Shown: positions 50,613-58,955 of the stretch, piece after piece | How positions within the stretch are numbered: the stretch's first letter is position 1 | Layout: every line of letters begins with the position of its first letter | Assembly: GCA_963708675.1 (NCBI GenBank) | Contig: CAVPTO010000003.1 | Coordinates: 5,580,001 to 5,644,000, forward strand | Reading direction: 5' to 3' | Length of the DNA stretch: 64,000 nt | From: DATAXP01 sp963708675 | Lineage (GTDB): Bacteria > Planctomycetota > Planctomycetia > Pirellulales > PNKZ01 | Translations under genes and position numbers: made by a program | Notes under the pieces: generated by a model | Databases searched by the model: none | What the model was told of the DNA's origin: nothing | What the model saw: only the letters and a program-made list of their open reading frames with translations

Positions 50613-53225
50613 GTGTTCTCACGTATCTGTACTTCGCTGCTGATCGTCGCGACGACGAGCCAGGCGTTCGCATTCAAAGACGGCGACAAGTCGAAGAAGA
50701 AGGCGAAGTCGGAACCAGTTCCATCGGCCGCTCGTAAAGACCCGGCGACCAACCCGTTCGGCATCAAGGCGAAGAAGGGCTTCAAGGTCGAGCCGCTGTA
50801 CGCCGTGCCGGCCGAGTCGCAAGGTTCGTGGGTCAATCTGGCCCTCGACGGTAAAGGCCGATTCCTCGCGGCTGATCAATACGGCGGTTTGTTCCGCTTC
50901 TCGCCTCCCGCGCCGGGCAAGCAACTCGATCCGAAAGATATCGAGCATGTCCCTGCCGAAATTCGCGCGGTCAATGGCATGGTGTGGGCGTTCGATGCGC
51001 TCTATGCCTCGGTCAACGACTACGAAGGCACGATGACCAGCGGCCTGTATCGCGTCACCGACTCCGACGGCGACGACAAGCTCGACAAGGTCGAACTGCT
51101 GCGAGCGATGGAGGCCGGCGGCGATCACGGTGCGCACGCGCTGCTGCTCGCGCCCGACGGCAAGAGTCTGTTCTACGTGTGCGGCAACCTGACGAAGGTT
51201 CCGAAGGACGTGCGACGTTGGCATGTGCCGCCGATCTTCGGCGAGGACCATCTTCTGCCGCGCATGCATGACGGACGCGCATTCACCAGCGACGTCCTCG
51301 CGCCGGCGGGCATCATCTACCGCGTCTCGCTCGATGGCAAAGATTGCGACCTGTATGCCGCGGGCTTCCGCAACGCGTTTGATGCCGCGATCAACCACGA
51401 CGGTGAACTATTCACCTACGATGCCGACGAAGAGTCGGACATGAACACGTCGTGGTATCGCCCAACGCGCATCTGCCACGTCACTTCCGGCAGCGAATGG
51501 GGATGGCGCAGCTGCGCCGGCAAGTGGCCTGCGTTCTATGCCGACTCGCTGCCGCCGGTGGTCGACATCGGTCCCGGCTCGCCGACCGGCATGACGTTCG
51601 GCTACGGCGCGAAGTTTCCCGCGAAGTATCAACAAGCCTTGTGGATCGCCGACTGGAGCCGAGGCCGCATCCACGCGGTGCATCTCACGCCGCAAGGTTC
51701 CAGCTACGCGGCGACGTCCGAGGAAATCGTCTCCGGCACGCCGCTGGCCGCGACCGATGTGGTCGTGCATCCCGCCGACGGCGCGCTGTACTTCACGACT
51801 GGTGGTCGCAAGGTGCAGTCGAGTTTGTATCGCGTGACCTACGTTGGCGAAGAATCGACCGCGCCGGTGAAGCTCGTGCCGAGCGCGAACACGAACTTGC
51901 GTGCGACGCGACAGACGCTCGAAGCCTTCCATGGCGTGAAGAATCCACAGGCGATCACCACGGCATGGCTTCACTTGAGCACCAACGATCGCTTCCTACG
52001 TACCGCGGCGCGTGTGGCCATCGAACACCAGACGCCCACGGAATGGCAGGACCGCGTTTTTGCCAATGGCGGCACGACGGCAAAGCTCGAAGCGCTGTTG
52101 GCATTCACACGCGCCACCGCATCATGTCCGCAACATCGCGATCCCGCTGCCCCCGCACCCAATCCGGCAACGCAAGCTCGTATTCTCACCGCGTTGGAGC
52201 AATTCGATTGGCCGTCGCTCACCGACGAACAAAAACTCACGCTGCTGCGAACGCTTGAAATCTGTCTGCATCGTTTCGGGCGACCCGATGACGCGACGGT
52301 CGAGAGGCTGATCGCCCATTACGATCCGCTGTTCCCGACGACGTCGTTCGAGCAGAACTGGATGCTCTGCGAGATACTGTCGTTTCTGCAGTCGCCGCAT
52401 TTGGCCGCCAAGGCCGTCCCGCTGCTCACGACGTCGCCGACGCAAGAAGAGCAGATCGAGTACGCGCGTTCGCTGCGAATGCTCAAAGCCGGTTGGACGA
52501 CCGCGACGCGGACGGCGTTCTTCGAATGGCTGCTGCTCGCTCGAGGCTCGTACCATGGCGGAGCGGCCTTCGCGAAGTTCATCGACAACATTCGCGCTGA
52601 TGCTGAGGCGACGCTCGACGACAATGAGCGCATTGCGCTTGCCGCGGTGTTAGCCCGCAAGCCTGAGCGTAAGTCGGCGTTCGACTCGCTTGTTCGGTTG
52701 TTGGCGGACCGTTCGCAAGTGAAGGATTACACGCTCGACGATCTGACAGCGTTGGTGCAAAGTCCGCTGCACGGGCGAAACTTCGAAACGGGTCGCAAGA
52801 TGTTCGCCGCCACGGGATGTTTCGCCTGCCACCGCTTCGCTGGCGAAGGAGGTATGACCGGCCCCGACATCACAAGCGCCCGCGGCCGCTACTCGGCGAA
52901 GGACCTGCTCGATCAGATCATCAACCCCAGCAAGGTGATCAACGAACAATACGCCCAATCGGTGATCACGACCAGCGACGGGCGGATCGTCATCGGAACG
53001 GTCGTCAACGTCGGCAACGGCGGCAAGGTGAAGATCAACACCAATGCGCTCGACCCGTCACAGACCGAATCCGTTGACGAGACGGCCATCGAGAGCGTCG
53101 AACCCAGCAAGCTGTCGCCGATGCCTACCGGGCTGCTGAATCGCCTTGAACTGGATGAGATTCTTGACCTGTTGGCGTATATTCTTTCTGCGGGCGATCG
53201 CGGCAGCGCGATGTTCACGCCTTAA
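50613..53225 (+). CDS. PVC-type heme-binding (CxxCH) membrane-bound dehydrogenase-like protein
   Basis: 870 aa from GTG 50613, with GAAGG upstream; the frame is open further left but only through repeat R2. Signal peptide SLLIVATTSQAFA and a Lys-rich linker precede a beta-propeller of the glucose/sorbosone dehydrogenase type (LALDGKGRFLAADQYGGL, AAGFRNAFDAAINHDGELF). A helical HEAT-like region spans ~450-720. The C-terminal cytochrome c domain has CFACHRFAGEGGMTGPDIT and later LLDQIINPSKVI, the hallmark of the Pirellula/Verrucomicrobium heme-binding domain. It should transfer electrons from sugar oxidation in the periplasm. Placed directly after the oxidoreductase/isomerase genes. Confidence 0.9.
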   Translation: MFSRICTSLLIVATTSQAFAFKDGDKSKKKAKSEPVPSAARKDPATNPFGIKAKKGFKVEPLYAVPAESQGSWVNLALDGKGRFLAADQYGGLFRFSPPAPGKQLDPKDIEHVPAEIRAVNGMVWAFDALYASVNDYEGTMTSGLYRVTDSDGDDKLDKVELLRAMEAGGDHGAHALLLAPDGKSLFYVCGNLTKVPKDVRRWHVPPIFGEDHLLPRMHDGRAFTSDVLAPAGIIYRVSLDGKDCDLYAAGFRNAFDAAINHDGELFTYDADEESDMNTSWYRPTRICHVTSGSEWGWRSCAGKWPAFYADSLPPVVDIGPGSPTGMTFGYGAKFPAKYQQALWIADWSRGRIHAVHLTPQGSSYAATSEEIVSGTPLAATDVVVHPADGALYFTTGGRKVQSSLYRVTYVGEESTAPVKLVPSANTNLRATRQTLEAFHGVKNPQAITTAWLHLSTNDRFLRTAARVAIEHQTPTEWQDRVFANGGTTAKLEALLAFTRATASCPQHRDPAAPAPNPATQARILTALEQFDWPSLTDEQKLTLLRTLEICLHRFGRPDDATVERLIAHYDPLFPTTSFEQNWMLCEILSFLQSPHLAAKAVPLLTTSPTQEEQIEYARSLRMLKAGWTTATRTAFFEWLLLARGSYHGGAAFAKFIDNIRADAEATLDDNERIALAAVLARKPERKSAFDSLVRLLADRSQVKDYTLDDLTALVQSPLHGRNFETGRKMFAATGCFACHRFAGEGGMTGPDITSARGRYSAKDLLDQIINPSKVINEQYAQSVITTSDGRIVIGTVVNVGNGGKVKINTNALDPSQTESVDETAIESVEPSKLSPMPTGLLNRLELDEILDLLAYILSAGDRGSAMFTP

Positions 53226-53258
53226 AATTGCACACAACTTGTAATCGAGGATACATCG

Positions 53259-53561
53259 GTGCCTAAATTGACGTTCACGGTTCCCGAAGGGTTGAGTGCC
53301 GAAGAGGCGGTTTCGCGGCTGCACCAGTTTCTGCCGTCGATCCGCGACCGCTACAAAGACCAGGTCAAGGATCTCGAAGAGAGTTGGGACGGCAACACGT
53401 TGACGTTCTCGTTCAAGACGATGGGCATCACCTTTAAGGGAACCGTCGAGGCCGTCGACAAGCAGGTGAACGTGAACATCGACCTGCCGTTCGCCGCGAT
53501 GATGGTCAAGGGCCGCATCGAGCAGGAGATCCGCGGCGGGCTGGAGCGGTTGTTGAGATAA
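53259..53561 (+). CDS. Polyhydroxyalkanoic acid system family protein (PHA_gran_rgn)
   Basis: 100 aa starting at GTG 53259, with GAGGA 8 nt upstream. It has the family layout: an N-terminal strand-helix (LTFTVPEGLSAEEAVSRLHQFL), then LEESWDGNTLTFSFKTMGITFKGTVEAVDKQVNV, a membrane-active-looking DLPFAAMMVKGRIEQEI, and a short basic end. Named after PHA granule association in proteobacteria, but here no PHA synthase is nearby, so the name should be read as family only. It begins 33 bp after the heme-dehydrogenase stop and may be co-transcribed. Confidence 0.8.
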   Translation: MPKLTFTVPEGLSAEEAVSRLHQFLPSIRDRYKDQVKDLEESWDGNTLTFSFKTMGITFKGTVEAVDKQVNVNIDLPFAAMMVKGRIEQEIRGGLERLLR

Positions 53562-53566
53562 AATTC

Positions 53567-53681
53567 CTCCCTCTCCCCTTGCGGGAGAGGGCCGGGGTGA
53601 GGGGTAATCGAGGCGTGTACCCGCGCAAACCCCTCACCCGGTTCGCTGCGCGAACCACCCTCTCCCGCAAGGGGCGAGGGG
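53567..53681. repeat. Dispersed intergenic composite palindrome, copy R3
   Basis: Same subfamily as R2: CCTCTCCCCTTGCGGGAGAGG at the left, GTTCGCTGCGCGAAC in the middle, CCCTCTCCCGCAAGGGGCGAGGG at the right. It lies between convergent genes and could serve as a two-way terminator. Confidence 0.85.
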
Positions 53682-53687
53682 TGGAAC

Positions 53688-54815
53688 TCACTTCGCGAAC
53701 ACGTGCAATGTGTTCCCGTTGATCCGCACATCCAACCCCAGCGGGTTCAATAACTTCTTGAACAGCGTGAGCGTTGGCGTGTCCTTCACGTGCAGCGACG
53801 CGAGCTGATCGAGCGACACGCCTGCCTTGTCGATCGACTCGCGATCGAGTTTCAACTCGAGATCCATCGCGCGGGCCAGCGAATCGAGTAACCGGCCCAG
53901 CGGCACGTCATCGACATTGAGCGTGTGTACGCGCGTCCCCTTGGTGACGGGCACGCTCTTGCGCGGCACGGTCGTCGCGCCCGCAAGTTGCTCGTGATCT
54001 TCGATGAGTCCGCGGACGTTGATCGTCCGATCGACGACCGTGATCGTCGCTTCCGGCACGCGATCGGCCCAGCGCCGCGCCAGCGCTTCGGCATCGGCGC
54101 CGCCGGCATAGCTTCGCTCGATGGCGACATCGGAATCGATCGGAATCAAAGCGATCGTCTTTCCGCCGTCCTCGATGCGAAAGGTCAGGCCATATTGCGC
54201 GAGGACAAGCGTGAGCCGATCGACCAACGATGCCGGCGGCAGTTCGTTCGCGGCCCATAGGTCATAACGCAACTTGTCGAGGTTCGTCACCTTCGCGCCG
54301 GCTTCCTGGGCGAGTTGTTCGACAAGTTCGCGCGGCGTGACGAGTTTGTCCCATTGCCAGGCCTTGGGTGACAGGAACACCTCGTTCGCCGTCGATGGAA
54401 GCTTCTCGGCCTGTTGTGTCCCCAACGCCGCCAACGTGCGCAGGGTTCTCGCCGTCGGTTTGGGGCCGAAGTAAACGATCGATCCAAGTGTCGCCGTACC
54501 GAGGCCGCGATCCTCGGCGATCTCCGCACATGCGTGAGCCAAAGGTATGTCGCGAGCCGAGAATTCAATCGGCTGACCGGGGTCGACCCGTCGATCGAGC
54601 ACGACGCCAAATCCTTGCGCCTTGGCCAATCCGTGGAGCGCCTGCCGCAACGGCACGCCTGACCAATCGATCGTCACGGCGCGCGACATTCGCTCGCGAA
54701 TGTCGTCGGCCGAGTCGGCCGCGCGCGCGACTCGTGCGTCGACCGCGGCGGCGATCAAGAGAAAAGTCAGCGTTTGCAATGGGTGTCGTTTCATGGCAGT
54801 CGTCACATTCAGCAT
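53688..54815 (-). CDS. Secreted protein with STN-like (secretin/TonB N-terminal) domains
   Basis: 375 aa from ATG 54815, with ATG 54794 as a shorter option; the frame opens at 54860. Signal peptide TLTFLLIAAAVDARVARA. The segment VTIDWSGVPLRQALHGLAKAQGFGVVLD is an STN-type beta-alpha-beta unit, and LNVDDVPLGRLLDSLARAMDLELKLD near the C terminus is another. Such units occur in secretins and TonB receptors, but no pore domain is present here. It may bind peptidoglycan or a partner in the envelope. Divergent from the TPR gene at 54866, sharing a 50-bp promoter gap. Function not known. Confidence 0.75.
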   Translation of the reverse strand: MLNVTTAMKRHPLQTLTFLLIAAAVDARVARAADSADDIRERMSRAVTIDWSGVPLRQALHGLAKAQGFGVVLDRRVDPGQPIEFSARDIPLAHACAEIAEDRGLGTATLGSIVYFGPKPTARTLRTLAALGTQQAEKLPSTANEVFLSPKAWQWDKLVTPRELVEQLAQEAGAKVTNLDKLRYDLWAANELPPASLVDRLTLVLAQYGLTFRIEDGGKTIALIPIDSDVAIERSYAGGADAEALARRWADRVPEATITVVDRTINVRGLIEDHEQLAGATTVPRKSVPVTKGTRVHTLNVDDVPLGRLLDSLARAMDLELKLDRESIDKAGVSLDQLASLHVKDTPTLTLFKKLLNPLGLDVRINGNTLHVFAK

Positions 54816-54865
54816 TGATGATCCGCCGGTCGGTGAAAAGACCCCCGCCGATTTCTGCATGGGGT

Positions 54866-55549
54866 ATGGAACGCGCGGTAAGTCGAATTACTCTGGAATT
54901 CATGACTCGTCCTGCCGCACTCGAATCGATCTATCACGGTTACCTGGCTGACCAGGATATCGCGACGTTCATGGAGTCGGTGGGCCGCCGCTACGAGGTG
55001 TCGACGCTCGAGCGGGTTGTGCAGATCGGGCCGCGGATGACACGTCGCGCGGCTGTGCTGGCCATCGGGCTGCTCGGCGATTATAAGTCGAATGCCGTGC
55101 TCGGTTGGGCCCTGCACGACGAAGACCGCGGCGTGCGGATGCTGGCCGAAACCGCGTTGCGATCGGTGTGGTGTCGCGACGGCAGCCGAGCGAATCGGCA
55201 GTCGCTCGAGGCGATCGTGCGGCTCAACGAGGCCCGGAGCTTCAATCAGGCGGTGCGCCTGGCGACTCAGTTGGTCGACCAGACGCCGAAGCTCGCGGAA
55301 GCTTGGAACCAGCGTGCGATCGCGTTGTTTCAGCTCGGCCGATACACGGAGAGCATCGACGACTGTCGCCGGGCGATCGAGTTGAATCCGTTCCACTTCG
55401 GCGCCGTAGCCGGCATGGGCCAGAGCTATTTGCACATGGGGAACATGCAGTGGGCGCTTGAAGACTTTCGCCGCGCGCTCGAAATCAACCCGAACCTTGA
55501 GCACGTGCGGGCGAATGTCGCGGCGCTCGAGCGGAAGTTGAAGAAATAG
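54866..55549 (+). CDS. HEAT/TPR-repeat protein
   Basis: 227 aa from ATG 54866; ATG 54902 is a shorter option, and the longer open frame to the left overlaps the divergent gene. The first half has HEAT-like helices (RRAAVLAIGLLGDYKSNAVLGWALHDEDRGVRMLAETALRSVW). The second half has three tetratricopeptide units, for example EAWNQRAIALFQLGRYTESI and HFGAVAGMGQSYLHMGNMQWALEDF, with the usual Gly/Ala/Pro positions. It has no signal peptide. It is probably a protein-interaction scaffold; partner not evident from neighbours. Confidence 0.85.
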   Translation: MERAVSRITLEFMTRPAALESIYHGYLADQDIATFMESVGRRYEVSTLERVVQIGPRMTRRAAVLAIGLLGDYKSNAVLGWALHDEDRGVRMLAETALRSVWCRDGSRANRQSLEAIVRLNEARSFNQAVRLATQLVDQTPKLAEAWNQRAIALFQLGRYTESIDDCRRAIELNPFHFGAVAGMGQSYLHMGNMQWALEDFRRALEINPNLEHVRANVAALERKLKK

Positions 55550-55676
55550 TCTCCCTCTCCCCTTGCGGGTGAGGGCTGGGGTGAGGGGTTTTCGAGGCGT
55601 GTACTCGCACTGCCCCCTCACCCGGCTCGCTCGCCTTCGGCAATCTCGCCACCCTCTCCCGCGATGGGGCGAGGGT
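55550..55676. repeat. Dispersed intergenic composite palindrome, copy R4
   Basis: R2/R3 subfamily with a slightly longer middle (CTCGCTCGCCTTCGGCAATCTCGCC, only part pairs). It fills the gap between the convergent TPR and response-regulator genes. Confidence 0.85.
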
Positions 55677-55682
55677 TTCAAA

Positions 55683-57071
55683 TCACGCAGTCGCCTCGGC
55701 CTGCTCCTGATTCAGCTTGTTGTAGAGCGTCTTCAGGCTGATGCCGAGCTCTTCAGCCGCCTTGGGTTTGTTCCCCTTGTGGCGATCGAGCGCCTGGTGG
55801 ATCGCGGCCATTTCCATCTCACGAAGCGTCGCGCCCGATGCTGCCGTCGGTCCGATCTTGAAGTGCGGGCCACGTAGACGCTTTTCGTTGAAGCGGCTTG
55901 GCAGGTGCATGGGCGTGATCGGCCCATCGTCACGCAAGATCGCGGCGTGCTCGATGACGTTGGCCAACTCGCGAACGTTGCCGGGCCAGGCGTGACCTTC
56001 GAGCACTTGCAACGCCTCGGGCGAAATCAACTCGTCGCCAGGTTTCGCGTGCGGCATGAATCGCTTCAGCAGATGTCGCGCGAGCGCCGGCACGTCCGAC
56101 AGCCGCTCCCGCAATGCCGGCAGACGGATTTCGAACGTGTTGATGCGGAACATCAGGTCTTCGCGGAAGTCGCCTTCAGCCACCATCGTGTCCAAGTCGC
56201 GATGCGTCGCGCATACCGCCCGCACATCGACGACGAACGATTCGTTGTCGCCGACACGGCGAATCTCGCCGCTTTCGAGTACGCGCAGCAACTTGGCCTG
56301 CATCGCCTTGGGCAACTCGCCGATTTCATCGAGGAACAATGTGCCGCCATTAGCGACCTCGAACAGGCCAACACGATGTTCGTCGGCGCCGGTGAACGCG
56401 CCTTTGCGATGGCCGAAGAGTTCGCTCTCGATCAGGCTTTCGGGCAGCCCGCCGCAGTTGATGGCGACAAACGGCATGTCGCTGCGATGGCTTTGATCGT
56501 GCAGGGCGCGAGCGATCAGCTCCTTGCCGGTCCCCGTTTCGCCAAGGATGAGCACGGTGCTGTCGGTCGGGGCCACCTTGGCGACGAGCTTTTTCACCTG
56601 CTCCATCGCGAGTGAGTCGCCGATGAGTTGACTCTTGCCTTCGAGCTTGTCGACGCGCATCCGCAGCGCGCGGCACTTGTTGGTCAGGTCGCGCTTCTCG
56701 GCCACGCGATCAAGCAGCGCTTTGAGCTCGGCGAGTTTGCACGGCTTGGTGAGGTAATCGAACGCACCGTGCCGCAGAGCTTGAATCGCCGTGTCGAGCG
56801 AACTCTTGCCAGTCATCACGATGGCTTCGGTGTCGGGCGACAGTTGCTTGAGCCGCGCGATGACCTCGATGCCCGAGAGTTTCGGCATGTCGAGATCGAC
56901 GAGGATGCAATCGTAAGTGTTCTTTTCGAGCGCAGCGACGGCGACCGCGCCATCGGGGCAGACGGTGACGTCGTAGCCCATGCGCGGCAGCTCGACGCTC
57001 ATCAGCTCTTGCAGCGAGCGTTCGTCGTCGGCGAACAACAGTTTGAGGCGTCTAGGCGGCTTGGTAGTAAT
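55683..57071 (-). CDS. NtrC-type sigma54-dependent response regulator (likely ATT start)
   Basis: Domains: receiver (LLFADDE, phospho-Asp in LVDLDMP, TGKSS, Lys in DYLTKPCK), sigma54 AAA+ with Walker A GETGTGKE, GAFTGA loop, Walker B LFLDEIGE, and a C-terminal Fis HTH (NKPKAAEELGISLKTLYNKL). The nearest ordinary start, TTG 57038, would cut off the first beta strand. Upstream, ATT 57071 lies 7 nt behind a perfect AAGGAG and gives TTKPPRRLKLLFADDE, the expected N terminus, hence 462 aa. It overlaps the kinase gene by 20 bp, so the two are translationally coupled. Confidence 0.85.
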   Translation of the reverse strand: MTTKPPRRLKLLFADDERSLQELMSVELPRMGYDVTVCPDGAVAVAALEKNTYDCILVDLDMPKLSGIEVIARLKQLSPDTEAIVMTGKSSLDTAIQALRHGAFDYLTKPCKLAELKALLDRVAEKRDLTNKCRALRMRVDKLEGKSQLIGDSLAMEQVKKLVAKVAPTDSTVLILGETGTGKELIARALHDQSHRSDMPFVAINCGGLPESLIESELFGHRKGAFTGADEHRVGLFEVANGGTLFLDEIGELPKAMQAKLLRVLESGEIRRVGDNESFVVDVRAVCATHRDLDTMVAEGDFREDLMFRINTFEIRLPALRERLSDVPALARHLLKRFMPHAKPGDELISPEALQVLEGHAWPGNVRELANVIEHAAILRDDGPITPMHLPSRFNEKRLRGPHFKIGPTAASGATLREMEMAAIHQALDRHKGNKPKAAEELGISLKTLYNKLNQEQAEATA

Positions 57072-58653
57072 GATGCGACTCCTTGTTGCTCGTTACGACG
57101 GTCGAGACCAGCGGCAATCGCACGATAAATTGCGAGCCTCGGCCAGGACCTTCGCTAGTGACGTCGATGGATCCTTCGTGGTCAGCGATGATGCGGTAAG
57201 CGATCGAAAGGCCGAGCCCCGTCCCCTGGCCGCCACGCTTGCGCGTGAAGAACGGCTCGAATAAATGTTTGCGAACTTCTTCGGTCATGCCGCAGCCTGT
57301 GTCGATGACAATCATCTCTGCCATGCCGGCGCGCTTCTCGAGTTTCACGCGCACCGTGCCGCCGGGCTCGAGAGCGTCGAGGCCATTGACGATCAGGTTC
57401 AGCACGACCTGCTTGATCTCTTGTGCGTTGACCGCGACCAAGATCGGATCTCCTTCGGCAAACTCGATCTTCTTCTCGGCGTACTTGCCGATGTGGCCTA
57501 TCATGTCGATTACGCCTTGCACGAGCTCACGCAGGTCGGCGGTCTGGCGCTTCACGTCCCCCATGCGCGAGAAATCGAGCAGTCGCTCGGTGATCTCTTT
57601 GCAACGGAAGGCTTCGGTCTGAATCATGCGCAGGTAGTTACGCACGAGCTCGTGTTGTGGGTCGCCGGGTTGCAAGGCTTCTTCGACACGGCTCTCGAGC
57701 GACTCGGCACACATCGCGATCGAAGCGAGCGGGTTGTTGATCTCGTGTGCGACGCCGGCAGCCAAAAAGCCGACACTCGCCAACTGTTCGCTCCGCACGA
57801 CTTGTTGAGTGCGCTGACGCACCTGGCGGTCGAGGTCGTCGCGAATGGCGCGGAAGCGTGACGTCATGTCGTTCATCGCCGCGGCGAGTTCGGACATTTC
57901 GTCGTTCGTGTCGAGATGGATGTGATACTCGAAGTTGCCAGCCGCCACCTTGCGCGATCCCTTGATCAGGATGCGCAACGGGCGGAAGACCCAGCCGTAG
58001 AACAACTTCACAAGCAGCCCGATCAGCAACACGCACGTGGCGGCGGTGATCCAACTGAGCGCCAACAGGCCGCGATATTCGCCTCGCGCTTGATCGGTGA
58101 AATCGCGAATGTTCTCGTGCAGATAGCTCGGTAGTTCGGCGGTGAGCTCTTCGAGATACTCGAGCTCGTTGCCGAGTTTGCCGACCTGCACGCGATTGAG
58201 CACCCAGTCTTCGCGTCGGTTCACTTCGTCGATCCGCGCGAGCACTTGTTCGATCGCCTGTACGGTCGCCCACTCGGCGCGGCTATCGCCGATCAAGTCG
58301 TCGGGTGAGTTGTCGTTCAGTTGGTCGCGATACTTGCCGAGCGTGTAACGCGTGCCTTCCAAGTGCAGACGGAACTCTTCATGCACCAGGTCACTAACGA
58401 CGGCCAACGGATCGCGGCCGGGCATGTGGAACTGCTCGAACGACCGTGCTTCGCTGAGCGTGACGCGCATGTTGCCGACGTGTCGCATGAGCTGCGTGGC
58501 GAGCGGAAGCTCGTACACGCGTCGCAGGCTGCGCACGAGGCTGCGGTACGCGTACAGACCTTGCATGCCGCCCCACGACAAGATCGCGACGATGACCAGC
58601 AGAAGCGCTAGCCCGAACAGCAGCTTGTTGCGAATGGGCCAACGTGACAGCAA
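57052..58653 (-). CDS. Membrane sensor histidine kinase (NtrB/AtoS-like)
   Basis: 533 aa from TTG 58653, which has AAGAGG 6 nt upstream; the open frame to 58860 runs only through repeat R5. Two transmembrane helices (LLFGLALLLVIVAILSWGG at ~10-30 and TAATCVLLIGLLVKLFYGWVF at ~205-225) enclose a ~175-residue periplasmic helical sensor. HAMP follows, then HisKA with VAHEINNPLASI, N box NLIVNGLDAL, G1 DTGCGM and G2 GQGTGLGL. All motifs are intact. It pairs with the overlapping sigma54 regulator downstream; the signal is unknown. Confidence 0.92.
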   Translation of the reverse strand: MLSRWPIRNKLLFGLALLLVIVAILSWGGMQGLYAYRSLVRSLRRVYELPLATQLMRHVGNMRVTLSEARSFEQFHMPGRDPLAVVSDLVHEEFRLHLEGTRYTLGKYRDQLNDNSPDDLIGDSRAEWATVQAIEQVLARIDEVNRREDWVLNRVQVGKLGNELEYLEELTAELPSYLHENIRDFTDQARGEYRGLLALSWITAATCVLLIGLLVKLFYGWVFRPLRILIKGSRKVAAGNFEYHIHLDTNDEMSELAAAMNDMTSRFRAIRDDLDRQVRQRTQQVVRSEQLASVGFLAAGVAHEINNPLASIAMCAESLESRVEEALQPGDPQHELVRNYLRMIQTEAFRCKEITERLLDFSRMGDVKRQTADLRELVQGVIDMIGHIGKYAEKKIEFAEGDPILVAVNAQEIKQVVLNLIVNGLDALEPGGTVRVKLEKRAGMAEMIVIDTGCGMTEEVRKHLFEPFFTRKRGGQGTGLGLSIAYRIIADHEGSIDVTSEGPGRGSQFIVRLPLVSTVVTSNKESHHYYQAA

Positions 58654-58726
58654 CGGCGACCTCTTTCGGCGGAAAACGGGGGGCGAAGTGTAGCAGTGCG
58701 TTAGGAATCGGCAAAGGCGGATCGAA

Positions 58727-58854
58727 CCCTTCTCCTTCCGGGAGAAGGTGCCGCGAAGCGGCGGATGAGGGTGGGCCGACTTGGTAGCCGCTATCGATCT
58801 CGACCCGCCCTCACCCGGCGGCTGCGCCGCCACCCTCTCCCGAAAGGAGAGGGG
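58727..58854. repeat. Dispersed intergenic composite palindrome, copy R5
   Basis: CCTTCTCCTTCCGGGAGAAGG hairpin, then GCCGCGAAGCGGC, then GGCGGCTGCGCCGCC and a CCTCTCCCGAAAGGAGAGG hairpin. Same orientation as R6. It occupies most of the 302-bp divergent gap before the phosphatase gene; no gene is seen in the rest of that gap. Confidence 0.85.
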
Positions 58855-58955
58855 TCGCATAGCGACACGCTAGCATCGTGTGCCGACGTTGACCTTCACC
58901 ACGGCCGCCGAGTATCGTCCGCGTTCTCATCGTCTCGCGGGGCCGTAAGCAACCC

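Noticed and set aside
54368..54865. Upstream extension of the TPR protein frame
   Set aside because: It overlaps the divergent STN-like gene and is Arg/Pro-rich; the conserved protein begins at 54866 or 54902.
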